NCBI RefSeq assembly: GCF_000003605.2
Contig: NW_003148769.1
Location: forward strand, 425,471 to 459,933
Length of the DNA: 34,463 bases
Reading direction: 5' to 3'
DNA from: Saccoglossus kowalevskii
Lineage: Eukaryota; Hemichordata; Enteropneusta; Harrimaniidae
Under the pieces are notes generated by a model. The model was given only the letters and a program-made list of their open reading frames with translations, was not told where the DNA came from and ran no database searches. Below are positions 1 through 10,800 of the stretch, one piece after another. How positions within the stretch are numbered: position 1 is the first letter of the stretch; the number at the start of each line of letters is the position of its first letter. Position numbers and translations under genes: made by a program.

Positions 1-2050
1 TACTGACAAAGAAAGCTAGACGAACATTTTCTTTTCTCAGAAATTAACTCCATGGTCAGAAAATTGTTGCATCTGAAAATGTGTTAAATCAGTATATGAC
101 TCAATCATACACATTGTGTCCATTGTCGTGATGTTATCCGTAATAGTAGACCGTAAATATAATTTAGCGTCAAATGACTTCTTGAAAAGTTTGCCTGAAT
201 TTTGCAAATGTTATTTAAGTAAGGTTAAATTAGTGTGTTCTGTCACCAATGACTTAGATCATAATGAATAGTTATATAGTGTGGAATAATGTTCTAGGCA
301 CTATCTGAAGTAGTATGTATATCTTCATAACTGTTTACTACAACATCCTTTTCACATCAGCATACAGCAGAACGTGAAAGATGATATTCATGGCATGGAA
401 TAATTTGTTCGTTATAGCATTCAGATTCTTGCATTCAAAAAGAACCAGGCAGTTGCAAAATGAAGTCGAATAATATTGGGGAGTGTTTATTCTTTGAATC
501 ATTATTAGCCAATATTATTGTCTTCTCCAGATGGGGAAGCTATCTCTATGTAACACGGAATATGGATGAATATGTTTCACAACCAGTCAATAATAGAAAT
601 CAATTTGTGTAAATCAAAAGTTGTTGTAATTCTAATTGCCTACATTCAAACTTGAGTGACTGATTGCATCTGTTGCATAAAATGCTTCAACAGTAACATT
701 ACATCAATGACAACTGAAATATTACATTCAATTCATTTAAGAGCAACTTGATACTTGGTTAGTTATCATCTGTATCGGAGTAAGACCTAGACAAATGTTC
801 CAGGTAGAAAATAGTGTTGCTGTGTAAAACAACTGTATTAGATTGTTAAAGCAGGTTTAGTATGTTGTTAAAGCAGGTTTCACTAATATCAATGAATGCT
901 TCCATATTGTTCATATTAAATATTTGCAATTCGCTTACATGACATACTGTATATTGTCAGGGAAGTGTGGCACAGCAATCTTGGTAGATTTTTCGCGGCA
1001 ATGTAAATGATTATATTTTTAGGGTCAAGCATTTCTGCTGTCCTCTTTAAACAAATATGGTAGAAGTGCATTTACTGGGTAGCTGGGTATAATTGTGAGT
1101 GTACACCCAGATTTAGATTTAGCTATAATTATGGCTATGTGTTTGTTTGGTGTATAGGTCAACCATATTATCTTTTATGTATTTACTATTTGATCGGTTT
1201 GTGTATCATCATGTCCGGCAACTCTTGTTCATGTTGGTCACGAGTTCTGCCACAACGGATATTCATTGGATTCATCTAAGCACAACTGAACGTGTTCTGA
1301 CCCAGTCAATTACAGAATAATCATACTTGCTGACTCTGATGACAGAGTTTCCATTCTTGTATCACACCAGATTCTTTCCAATTTTTCAAAGGTTTAATTT
1401 ACTGAAAACTGACCATACATACAAAGATAGAGCTGCAAGTTTCATTCTCCCTCATGATAATTACTACAAACTAATATGTGTAGAGCAGTAAGTCCATTTG
1501 TGACAGACTGCTCGCCTCGGTTGAAGAAGACCCAGTGTTTATAGTATGTTGTTTTTCTTTGTGTGTATATATGCGTCATGCATAAACGTCTCGTCTTCTT
1601 TCGGAAAGGATTATGGAATGTGAACACACACGAGCCGTTTGAACGCGATCCAGACGTTGCGGACGAGTTCATTTTCATTGAGCTTTCATTATCTTTACGT
1701 TTTTCTTTTAAATTAATGCTTCACATTTTATCGCATTCGACGTAAAGGGTCTAAATTTGTCTAGACTGTACCTAGAAAACTTTTATTTATCGGCGGTGCG
1801 TTGTATCACTTTTCGTGGAATATTACCACTTGACTTACCAACCTGTTTTCGCAGGTCAGGGAGGTGGGGCGGCTATGGGAAAATTACCAATGAGTGAAAT
1901 TGACATTTACAATGGTGGACTGGTTAATGTTTGACATTTGCAGACATCAAAAGTGTCGTATTTCTGCTGTGTTGATATTAAGTGTGTAATGGGGAAATGT
2001 TAGGTCCATCTCACCATGATTTTGAACTAGTGTTTGTGTTATAGTGTCAG
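1..2050. other. Intergenic, no gene recognised
   Basis: This AT-rich stretch has no reading frame that looks like protein. The longest frames, near 1442-1745, are open on both strands at once, have no family-like motif and are not bounded by convincing splice sites. Upstream exons of the plus-strand gene at 3959-5381 could lie here, but I could not identify any. Confidence 0.5.
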
Positions 2051-2354
2051 TAGTCTACTCATTAAGTATACACTGCGTGATTTGGTGCCAAATAAAATAT
2101 ACTGTACTATGTACATAAGGGATCAGTCTTAATTTTAAATTTGTTTAAACGGGTGGGTTTCTTATGAAAATGTGTTTTAGGGATGTGTTTATGAGAAATT
2201 TCGTCTTCAGTACCATGATTTTCACTGAAACTTGGTGCCATGCATACCCGTTATAATCGATACAAGTGCTCTGCTGTGTTACTGATTTCGTTCGCTGGAA
2301 CAGATCCAATGTATTCATTGACAAAGCTTGCAAGAATTATATCCTCTGTCAAGC
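2051..2354 (+). repeat. Direct repeat copy 1 (304 bp)
   Basis: This segment recurs at 2733-3036 with the same length (constant offset 682) and only scattered substitutions, for example tacactgcgtgatttggtgc against tacactacgtgatttggtac. Both copies hold short open frames of nearly identical sequence on the minus strand. These are a by-product of the duplication and show no protein-family signature. Confidence 0.9.
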
Positions 2355-2696
2355 TCTGCACTCTCTGCGTGAAATTATTAAGCTAGCTGCAGCTGTTTTT
2401 TTATATAAACAGAAACACTGTGGTATTATTATAAATATCGTCCAGTACTTAGTTGGGAAACAATCATAAATTATTATTTTAAATTCACGTGAAGTGGTCG
2501 ATTCGCTCAGCTCACGCGTGAACGGTAGTGCAAATTGTTTATTCAATCGCTATAATAATACTCGTATGAAAAATCCTGCTTACAACTGATCACAGTTCAT
2601 AGAGGGAGCGTGCATTGATTGATCCGTCAGGTCAAGTGCTGAAACAATAGCCAATGTCAATAGTGTAGCCATGGTGTAAAAATGGATCAAGTACTG

Positions 2697-3080
2697 GCAA
2701 ACCAAATTCTAGTGCTTGCTATTTGGTTCATTTAGTGTACTCAATAAGTATACACTACGTGATTTGGTACCAAATAAAATATACTGTACTATGTACATAA
2801 GGGATCAGTCTTAATTTTAAATTTGTTTCAACGGGTGGGTTTCTTATGAAAATATGTTTTAGGGATGTGTTTATGAGAAAATTCGTCTCCAGTACCATGA
2901 TTTTCACTGAAACTTGGTGCCATGCATACCCGTTATAATCGATACAAGTGCTCTGCTGTGTTACTGATTTCGTTCGCTGGAAAAGATCCAATGTTTTCAT
3001 TGACAAAGCTTGCAAGAATTATATCCCCTGTCAAGCAAACCAACTTCTAGCGCTTGCTATTTGGTTCATTTAGTGTACTC
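2697..3080 (+). repeat. Direct repeat copy 2 with partial tandem unit
   Basis: Copy 2 of the 304-bp repeat occupies 2733-3036. It is bracketed by a second, 46-bp direct repeat at 2697-2742 and 3035-3080 (core gcttgctatttggttcattt), which gives a period of 338. One full unit plus the start of the next is therefore present, with a diverged extra copy upstream at 2051-2354. This resembles a small satellite-like or transposon-derived tandem family. No terminal inverted repeats were seen. Confidence 0.85.
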
Positions 3081-3539
3081 TGTTGGATTCCGCAGCCCTC
3101 AAACCCCTCTTACATGTAATAACGTCGAAAATCCGTGGAAATTTCACGTTTCTCTCTCGAAAAAGTGTGTTAGCCGTTTTCTCCCTGGACTCCCTCAACA
3201 AATGTAGTTGTATGTTGTTTGTATATTGATGATCAATATGAAAATCTGTATTTAAAATCATCGACCATTGTCTGGTTTACCGTATTTTCTCAATTTGCGA
3301 GAAAACGGATTCAACGTGTACGTTATATCTTATTCGCCTAGTTTTTCTTTTTGAACTAAATTATATGCGTGCATATGAAAAGAAAAGTATTTGAACTTTA
3401 ACGCCGGAAAAACAAATATAAATCAGTGTGAATTTCAGAACATTTTCAGTAGTCTGAATTTAAAATGCGAGCGAGCAAGCGGGCGATATTTCCGTGTTAC
3501 AAAAACGAACGAAAAAAAACAACACTCGTATTTTTTAAA

Positions 3540-3561
3540 TTATATTATATTATATTATATC
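3540..3561 (+). repeat. (TATAT) microsatellite
   Basis: A short run of attat units, about four copies, in an AT-rich intergenic stretch. Confidence 0.8.
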
Positions 3562-3958
3562 GCGTAATCATTCCATATTTGGAATTCGCATTTCATTTTC
3601 TAATATGGTAAGATGAAAATATCCTGTAAAATACCGAAAATTACGGCACGTTGTAACCTATAATAATATGATATATATAGGATTTGGCTTAATTAATATG
3701 ATTAGGATTAATGTTGTAAATAGTGATTTCCAGCTATGTATTGTAATATTAACACACTATGCTGAATTATAATAACCTTCTATTATGAAATGTTGCTTTG
3801 TTTCATGAGATAGTAAATATGAAAAACAATTATGTCACTTGTCTTGGATATGATCTACAAGTTTAGTACATCATAGACACCTCACATATGGGGGACTTAA
3901 TTGGTAAATCTGTGAATTGAAAATGTAATCATTTTGATGATGTCATCGGTCAATGCAG

Positions 3959-4144
3959 ACAGAGTTGTAATAAAGAGGTTTGGGTTTGCGATATGCACAC
4001 GACTCATACTAGCAGAAACCATCGGCAACGTATTCCTCAGTTATGCGACGTTGCATTGGCTGCTGGTGTCTGGGGGAGGGGCACGGCTGTTGTGCAGGGG
4101 TTGCTCATCCGCGATGACATCACCATCATTCCAGATACCGTGTG
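3959..4144 (+). CDS. Candidate exon a of the unrecognised gene
   Basis: This block is more CpG-rich than its surroundings. The frame is open from about 3927 to the donor CCGTGTG|GTAAAA and includes GVWGRGTAVVQGLLIRDD. It ends in phase 2, which is what the next exon needs. The proposed acceptor at 3957-3958 has a poor pyrimidine tract, and a second frame is open across the same bases, so this could instead be a repeat-derived block. Confidence 0.4.
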
Positions 4145-5381
4145 GTAAAAATAATATTATTTATTATAACAATTGTAATAAAACAAACAAAAAAAATTGA
4201 AAATCAAAATTAAAGTACAAATACACAAATAATGTTATTAGATATATTATTTTATCATTTTTAGATAATTAGATGCAGAAGAATAGTTAACATTTGTATT
4301 TCTCTCTTTGTTGTACGTTACAGCTGTGGTAACATTAATTTAGATTCTATACCATGCAAAGGAAAGAAGTTAATAATGACCAATATTCACTATTTGACTA
4401 ATTTGGTGTATAAGTACCTACAATCGAAGAATATCAATTGTGTTTATGTGTCATCAAAAAAGACGGGAATGGTAAGAATAAATTGTATAAAATACATCGA
4501 CAGCTTTCCTCCAAATGAAAATGACCATCACGATCTCTTTGACGGCGAGGACAAAGAGATTTGTCACGCTTAAGTTTCGGCCTTTGAGTCGCTTCGTTGG
4601 TCGGTACTTGAAACAGCAAAAGACGTGATAAAGGAACACTACTATGTCGTCCTTACTAGAATCTCGGCCTATTGGGTCTGGGTCAGGGATGTTCGTTTAT
4701 CAATTTGGCTATTTTGAAAGCAGCTATCTTATATATTTCTCTGAAAGACATCGTATCACGTTGACAAAACAAATGAATTAATGAATGAATGAATGAATGA
4801 TTAAACAAATTAATGAATGAATGTTGTTATATTGATCCCATTTACAACGACTATGTTTGTTTACAATTTCAGGACATGGCTGCGGAATTAAACAAAACTA
4901 GATTAGTAGTTTATAACAGTAATTCTCTTAAAGACGGTTTGCTCTCAGTATCCACTAAACTGAATGTTACTATTAAAGATCCATACAAATTGTCTTTGTT
5001 GGAGCAAGAGATAAGTATAAGTAAGTTTTGTTTTCAGTATACAATATTCATTTGTTTTTATTCCACATCAACTACATCTTTTTCTCGCTATAGGATAGAG
5101 ATATAACAATTACATTATCGCACCAATGCACTTCGGGAGGTGAGACTTCAATTATGAAAGCATGTATATAACGTGAAATATGCTCAACTTAAAAGTAACA
5201 TATGGTAAATCATTTGTATTACTCCCTAGGGTCAAATTTGTTCATAAAGAATAGGTGGTCCAATTGGTCTCAATTTGTGAAATATGCACGAGATGTTCAG
5301 AAGAAAGAAACAGTAGATTTCACAGACATTCCTGGATTGCCAAACGAACTTTTGGAACTATTTCGTATTGTTAGAAAATAG
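3959..5381 (+). CDS. Unrecognised protein, 3' end of a gene in four exons
   Basis: Four plus-strand exons join without a stop: 3959-4144 (start uncertain), 4324-4471, 4873-5020 and 5230-5381. Donor phases are 2, 0 and 1, and each acceptor supplies the matching complement. Donors are GTAAAA, GTAAGA and GTAAGT; acceptors end TTACAG, TTTCAG and CCCTAG. The frame ends at TAG 5379-5381, and AATAAATAAA follows about 60 bases later, so this looks like a genuine gene end. About 210 residues are visible. They are rich in Lys, Leu and Asn, with no signal peptide or membrane segment; landmarks are CKGKKLIMTN in exon 2, LVVYNSNSLKDG in exon 3 and NRWSNWSQFV in exon 4. I do not recognise the family. The 5' exons are unidentified, and the first exon listed is the weakest. 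Confidence 0.6.
4324..4471 (+). CDS. Exon b of the unrecognised gene
   Basis: The acceptor is a good one: tctctctttg precedes ttgtacgttacag. The exon carries one base to complete the previous codon plus 49 codons, and ends in phase 0 at GGGAATG|GTAAGA. It encodes NIHYLTNLVYKYLQSKN and a stretch ending in VSSKKTGM. Confidence 0.65.
4778..4825 (+). repeat. (TGAA)n microsatellite
   Basis: Tetranucleotide run of aatg/tgaa units, interrupted once near 4801-4812. It lies in the intron between exons b and c of the unrecognised gene, 48 bases before the acceptor. Confidence 0.9.
4873..5020 (+). CDS. Exon c of the unrecognised gene
   Basis: Starts in phase 0 after tttacaatttcag and ends in phase 1 at ATAA|GTAAGT, a consensus donor. 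It begins DMAAELNKTRLVVYN and ends KLSLLEQEISI. Confidence 0.65.
5230..5381 (+). CDS. Terminal exon d of the unrecognised gene
   Basis: The acceptor is ttactccctag. Two bases complete the split codon, then 49 sense codons run to TAG. The end is Trp-rich and basic (NRWSNWSQFVKYARD), finishing LPNELLELFRIVRK. A tandem poly(A) signal follows. Confidence 0.65.
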
Positions 5382-5440
5382 AATCAGAGAAATTAGACTA
5401 ATGTATTGATTTCAAATGACGTAATTTGAATATAAGATAA

Positions 5441-5450
5441 AATAAATAAA
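5441..5450 (+). terminator. Poly(A) signal AATAAATAAA
   Basis: Two overlapping AATAAA hexamers lie about 60 bases after the TAG at 5379-5381. The spacing and strand fit the 3' end of the unrecognised plus-strand gene. Confidence 0.7.
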
Positions 5451-6239
5451 GTACCTACATGTATTCCTATATAATTGGGAAGGTATTTTTAATCATGAAG
5501 TAGTGGTGGTGGTTTAATCAGTCGAGTCTGTAATTTATTTTAAATATTAACGATTTTTTTCATATTCTGAATTGAAACGAGGCAATCATGAAAGGAAATG
5601 GATAAATGCATTTCTTCATACGTTTTTCCCCAATATTCGTGTCTGTATGTATGCATGCACTAAATTCATGGCTAATGCTTTAATACATTCATGGTGGAGG
5701 TGTTATTACAATTATAGTTTATAGCTGAATAAAAATACTATATAGAAATTCTGACACAGAGAATGTGTGTGAATAAATAATACCAAATATCTCAAGTATG
5801 TTTATAAATGCCTATAATAATAATTTGTCTGAACAAAGTCACCACCACAAATGAATTTAACAATTCCTAAAGGTTTATTCGTTTATCCAAATAACTAGTT
5901 GTAATTGATGGTGACAACCAATGAACACTCACGTATTAGCAGATATACATATGCTCAGCTAAAACTATTCACACATTTTTTTCAGGTTTTTGTCTAAAAA
6001 ATGTCAAATGCCATCTTCATCCCTCATTTTGAATGAACGAGTTGCGTTTAGTGCAATAAGGTTTAACTCCTCACTGTCATTACGCAAATAGTTACATAGG
6101 CAATTACCGGTGAACAGTAGGAAACGACGTTCAACAATAACTGACAAATTCGGCATGCTATACGCGAACTAAAGAAGCGCATACACTATAAACTAAAATC
6201 ACTGGCTCATACATTATTACGTTAAAAATATTCGCGTTA
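5451..6239. other. Intergenic, no gene recognised
   Basis: AT-rich sequence between the poly(A) signal and the CpG-rich block. I see no coding frame, RNA gene or clear repeat. Confidence 0.5.
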
Positions 6240-6700
6240 TTTTGAGTAAAGTAACTTTCAACTTACCCGAGTGCATCGCTATAAATCATGCCCGACATAC
6301 AACATTTTACTATATTGCGCGATGAATACGGCATAAAAATTAGCATGTATAAGCACGCGAGTTTTGATTAAAGAGCGGTGGTCATCGCACCGCGCTTGTG
6401 CGACTTTTGTGTTGATAAACAATCTAATGCGCTCTTCTAGTTTTGACCAAGGCGCAACGTACACTAAATTTCCGCCGGAGACTCCTTCAATACCTTCCAA
6501 TCACCAAAGGAATTACCTAGCTAGTTAAAGCTTAGTAGCGTCTCAGTTTATACTCTATACTCGCCATCTTTGTTCATATGAGCATGCGTGGCGCGACGAC
6601 CTCCGCTCTCTATGTAACTTGCAGCATTGTTAGACCGACAAGATAAATAAATTTCGCCTTTACCCGCCTTTAACAATGCACTGTCGTAAGTTATCCTTTC
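6240..6700. promoter_or_regulatory. CpG-rich block, possible divergent promoter
   Basis: CpG dinucleotides are dense here (for example gtggcgcgacgacctccg near 6589) against a CpG-poor background. Consensus splice donors face outward on both sides: CTCGG|GTAAGTT on the minus strand near 6266 and CTGTC|GTAAGTT on the plus strand near 6687. A minus-strand open frame of 73 codons (6279-6500) has no recognisable family. The layout would fit short first exons leaving in opposite directions, which is inference from base composition and donors only. Confidence 0.35.
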
Positions 6701-6951
6701 AATACAAATGCAAGTTTGGATATATGAGTTGCATATTGCATTCTTAGAAATACAATGTTTCTATCAGTTAATATATCAATGAAGATTACTAGTTGTGATA
6801 ACTACTACTATGAAAAAAAATGAAAGTTGCTAATGGGATAAAGTGAGTGTTAGACGTTGACATATCAGATGACATTTATATATTATTTCCGCTAATATTC
6901 TTCAACTTAATAAAAATATCCATGGTCTTGTTGATAGTAGTATCATTTCTT

Positions 6952-7273
6952 CTATGTACGATTGTTTTTTGTTGATTGGATACTTATTTTTGATGATGCA
7001 GTGGAATCATTTGGACATAATGCAATGGTACAGTCATCATGGATAGTGTTAGTGCCTACACGGATAACAATATTCTGGATCTCTACTGAACAAGTTTGTA
7101 TGTACGCATTGATATCTGCTGCCTTACGACCATGGAGAGCTGTGATGAAAGTTATGTCAACAGCAAAGAATGGTAGAAAAATAGAAGTGCAGGAAAGAGT
7201 TCCTTTTGCACCCCTACTCTTGACCACAACTCTAACTCTCATCCCAGCTCCGCAATCTCCTTTAACTGACTAA
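6952..7273. other. Stretch open on both strands, possible decayed exon or repeat
   Basis: About 290-310 bases are free of stops in one frame on each strand (minus 6952-7242, plus 6962-7273), in a region with somewhat higher GC than its flanks. Neither translation matches a family I recognise, and no paired splice sites or poly(A) signal stand out. It may be a fragment of a mobile element or an old exon. Confidence 0.2.
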
Positions 7274-7299
7274 AAGCGTCCCCAAGAAGGTCATATACA

Positions 7300-8239
7300 T
7301 ATATATTCGGTAGCGCTGAAGAATAAAGATAGGATTTTGGCGAGGGATAGGAATGGGGTGCAAATAGAAACTCGTTCCGATGTGCAGTGTGGTATAATGA
7401 ATTGCTGTTTCCAGTTCAGTTTGAATCTGTATGAAGTTATTTTTAGAAATAGTGCTGTTTTATGTTGAGAATTATGTGCAATTGAACAGCTATAAACATT
7501 GCATGAAAACAAATTAGATCGAGCAATGGAAAGGGACTGTATTTTGAATATTTGTGTTTTCTCTTGTTTGGGTGTCCATTTCAACACAGCGACCTCACAG
7601 TGAATAAATATTTTATATATTGATTTGCATGGTGATTTTGCATAGTATTTGCTACTGCTAAAACAACAACAACAACAACAACAAAAATGCAACACCTGTT
7701 TAGCACAGATAGTTTCATTACGGAACACACTGAAACACAATCATTTCATCAAAGTGTAATAAAAGAGTAAACCAGGGTGAAACAGAACAGAAAGAAAATT
7801 GCATGAGGGTAAAGTGAAGACTGTATCACAAAACACAGAATAAGCTAAATATTGGGTCGGTGAGGATAATTCGTGTTATGGAACATCAGAACTGACTGAC
7901 GAGAGCTAGGGCTAAACAAAAAATGGCTGACTGTTGCTGAACAAATCCACTGGGAGGCACTATTCGAGAAAACATATAAAAATAAACTGAACTCCAGAGG
8001 GCGCCCTGCTCAATGAATAAATACTTAATATTTTCCCATTAGGTTGTTTGAAATATAAACGATGATTGGGGGAATAGTGATGTAATCTTTGTAAAACATT
8101 GACTTCCAATATCTCTCCTTGTGCTTGAATTAAGTGACCTGTGACACGTGAAGTAGCAGCGAATGTTACCCCATCCCTGTGGAGACTATGTGTTGAATAC
8201 TGCTATGCTGATAGCAGTTTTTTAAACTTGCTGTTAAAG
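7300..8239. other. Intergenic, no gene recognised
   Basis: No protein-like frame. The minus-strand 149-codon frame at 7291-7740 is not gene-like: it contains a run of cysteines produced by the CAA microsatellite. Confidence 0.5.
7662..7684 (+). repeat. (CAA)n microsatellite
   Basis: About seven uninterrupted aac/caa trinucleotides in intergenic sequence. Confidence 0.95.
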
Positions 8240-8480
8240 CGGTGGTATCTACGCCTGCGCATGCGTCAGATGGCCATAGCTTGTCATTGTTGACAAAAAA
8301 GCGTCTACCCATGAGCATTTGCGTTTTAATATGTGTTTTCATCATCGCTTGGGACTCAATTCCCGCGCGTGCGCAGGCGACGACGCTCCCCCTTTAAATG
8401 AGGTGTGTGTTAGTGTTGTCAGTTTGCCTGCCTGGTGGTAGATAAAGGCTGGTGCAGAGAAAGGGGCTTTGACGATACGA
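8240..8480. promoter_or_regulatory. CpG-rich block with NRF1-like sites
   Basis: Two palindromic GC words stand out. TGCGCATGCGT at 8256-8266 is one base from the NRF1 consensus YGCGCAYGCGCR. CGCGCGTGCGCA at 8364-8375 matches it exactly on the minus strand. The spacing is about 110 bases, followed by ctccccctttaaatgagg. NRF1 sites are typical of CpG-island-type promoters. I see no associated coding exon, so a non-coding first exon or an inactive promoter are both possible. Confidence 0.4.
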
Positions 8481-9570
8481 ATCATGTTGCAATAGGCTCT
8501 TACTAAAGATATGACTGGGTAGGTAGTCTAGAAAGAGCAATAATAGGCACATTGTCGTGACGTTGTCGTGTTTTGGCCACTGTGTGTAAATACGCCGGCC
8601 CTTAGTATATCATTGTGATTGCGCACAGCCTGGCTGGTTATCTCCTGCAAAGTCGTTGATGTAGTTAATAGTTTCGTAGTCTTGTTTTTTTATATATATA
8701 TATGAATCGTAGGTTGCACTTTCACAATCAATTGAGGCTGTACATAGGCCGAATGGAAGTTTGGTGTCAAAGTAGGAAATATTGCGCCTGATCTCAAATA
8801 ATGATAATTGTGAATATCTACTTATCCATCGATAGCAGATAGCAGAGACGAATATCACACTATATATGTGGCATCCTGGATCATAATGATTGATAATTAC
8901 CATGAACTAATCTATTGACAGATACGAGAACTTATAAGGGTAATCTAAATATTCATTAATCTAAATGCCGTCATTTACAGAATGTGCATTTAGATATGAC
9001 AGGTCCATAATAGTACGTATTTCTGTGGTATTTTTCTATGGTACTGACAGTGGTGGTGACAAGTTTGTTGAAACGTATGAAAGGGCAGGGAATTAATAAT
9101 AGCTACAGGCTAAGAATATTTAAACTGAAATGGATGTTTCACATCACATTAAGCCTTAAAATAAAATTGCTGCTTCAATGTGTGACAATAATGACAAGTG
9201 TTGACTTACACAAGTTCTACATTATTCTTTATCCTGCTGTAAATTTGGGCTAGCGATATTGTGAACAATATCATTTTAGCATTCATTTGTTTAATTTTAT
9301 CAGGACCCGAATAAGGATGCAACATAAATAAAGAGTGTTATATAAACAAGTTCCTAGGCAATCTTGTGATCTGGTAGACAAATTGATTTTTCTCCATACA
9401 TTTTTAACTCTATTTTGTTATATTCATGCACAACTCAATGATTATATATATAGTAGGTATATTGGATTGCACATTGAATTCCTATATCCATACAATAATC
9501 GCAAGAAATACTTAAATTTTGCTGTATTACGTAACCAAAAAATGTGAAACGGCATATCCTCTGCATGACA
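8481..9570. other. Intergenic, no gene recognised
   Basis: AT-rich, with a short (TA)n run at about 8690-8704. Small open frames at 8610-8903, 9038-9253 and 9335-9547 lack protein-like composition or splice context. Confidence 0.5.
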
Positions 9571-9574
9571 GCTA

Positions 9575-10110
9575 AATAATGAATGGCGGCCATTTTTGTA
9601 ATGACAAATCATCAAAATCAAGCATTTCCCGACTGTTTACAGTTGGATTTTGTTCAAACTTGGTATATACATTGAACGTAACGGAACCTTGTGGCGGCCA
9701 TGTTGTGGCTTTGACTGATTATGTTCAAATTTTAAATATTCATGGCGACCCGATTCAAACGGCTGAATGGTGGCCATTTTTGTGCTAAAAATCATGAAAA
9801 ACCAAGCATTTCTGGCATTTCGGAATTGAATCTTGGTCGTTTACGGATGGATTTCGTTTAAACTTGGTACATACATTAAACATTATGGGTTACTTATGCA
9901 CGTTTGTTTTGTTTTTAGGATCGGATTTAAAATGGCTTACTGGTTGCCATTTTGTTTTAATGAATGCGATTCTAGAGCTATATCTCTGACATGCTTTGAC
10001 TGATGTTCAAATTTAATATATTCATTATACATCATGTCATAGATTGACGATTTGACGATCTGATTCAAAATGGCCGACCGGTAGCCATTTTTTTTAATTA
10101 ATGCTGTTCC
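9575..10110 (+). repeat. Degenerate tandem repeat with GGCCATTTT core
   Basis: A recurring module reads roughly cgattcaaaatggcc, a GC-rich centre, gccatttttg, a spacer, then ttcaaacttggtatatacat. Cores are near 9581-9597, 9764-9781, 9930-9952 and 10066-10092. Each core is a small inverted repeat (AAATGGC...GCCATTT). The modules have diverged, which suggests an old tandem or dispersed family rather than a recent array. Confidence 0.7.
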
Positions 10111-10227
10111 AGAGCAATATCTCTCAATATGGACAGACAAGTACTGGTACTATATTACAATAAACAAAACTATATAACGAATATAACGAATGGGGACTGT
10201 GTCAGTCATGCCTTCTTATTGTTATTT

Positions 10228-10800
10228 CCCAAAAATCTGACCTGACTTTTTGAACTCACTACCAATTGAATTTTTGTTACCTATAACTAGAACTGTTTAT
10301 TCTTAATTCCAGGGAATCTGACCTGACTCACTGCACTAACTACATGTACCAATGGGGCTATTTATTAATCATGAGACCCAGGCCAGAGTCATTGCACTGC
10401 AGACCAATGAGACACAGGTTACCTATAAATAAGACAGGGTATTATTAGTCCCAGAGAACCTGACATGACTTAGTGCACTAACTACCAATGAGACTATTGC
10501 TAGCTGTAACTAATACTGGGTATTACTAATTCTTGGTGACCTGGTGGGACTTTTGTCACCTATAATCTCAGAAGAGCTGACCTGACCTGACTCAACTTAT
10601 ATGTAGCAATGGGATTTGTTCATACATATAACTATGCGTGAGTTATATTAATCCCTGAAACTCTGACCTGCCTTTGTGCACTGATGACCAATGGGCCTCT
10701 TGTTACTTAGGACTGGTAGGACTGAATATTATTAACATACATGTATATTCCCTGACCCCCACTCACTGCACTAAATACTGATGTGACATTTACTAACGAT
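10228..10800 (+). repeat. Degenerate tandem repeat rich in TGACCT
   Basis: Seven or eight diverged units of roughly 70-85 bp follow one another. Each resembles ctgacctgact, cactgcactaactacc, aatggg, a T-rich stretch, gttacctataact, then gggtattattaattcc. The unit heads are clear near 10236, 10317, 10457, 10570 and 10661. The word TGACCT is the nuclear-receptor half-site in reverse orientation. Confidence 0.75.

Noticed and set aside
1442-1745. Overlapping open frames on both strands as a small gene
   Set aside because: Neither has a recognisable motif, splice sites or poly(A) signal, and both fit chance length for AT-rich DNA.
2145-3015. Two near-identical minus-strand frames beginning MQALSM as a duplicated gene
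   Set aside because: The similarity follows from the 304-bp DNA repeat. The frames have no family features and end at different points.
7291-7740. 149-codon minus-strand open frame
   Set aside because: It crosses the CAA microsatellite, which gives an artificial run of cysteines. There is no family motif or splice context.
7993-8010. ccagagggcgccctgc as a CTCF site
   Set aside because: It contains a short palindrome but misses core positions of the CTCF motif. Too weak to report as a feature.
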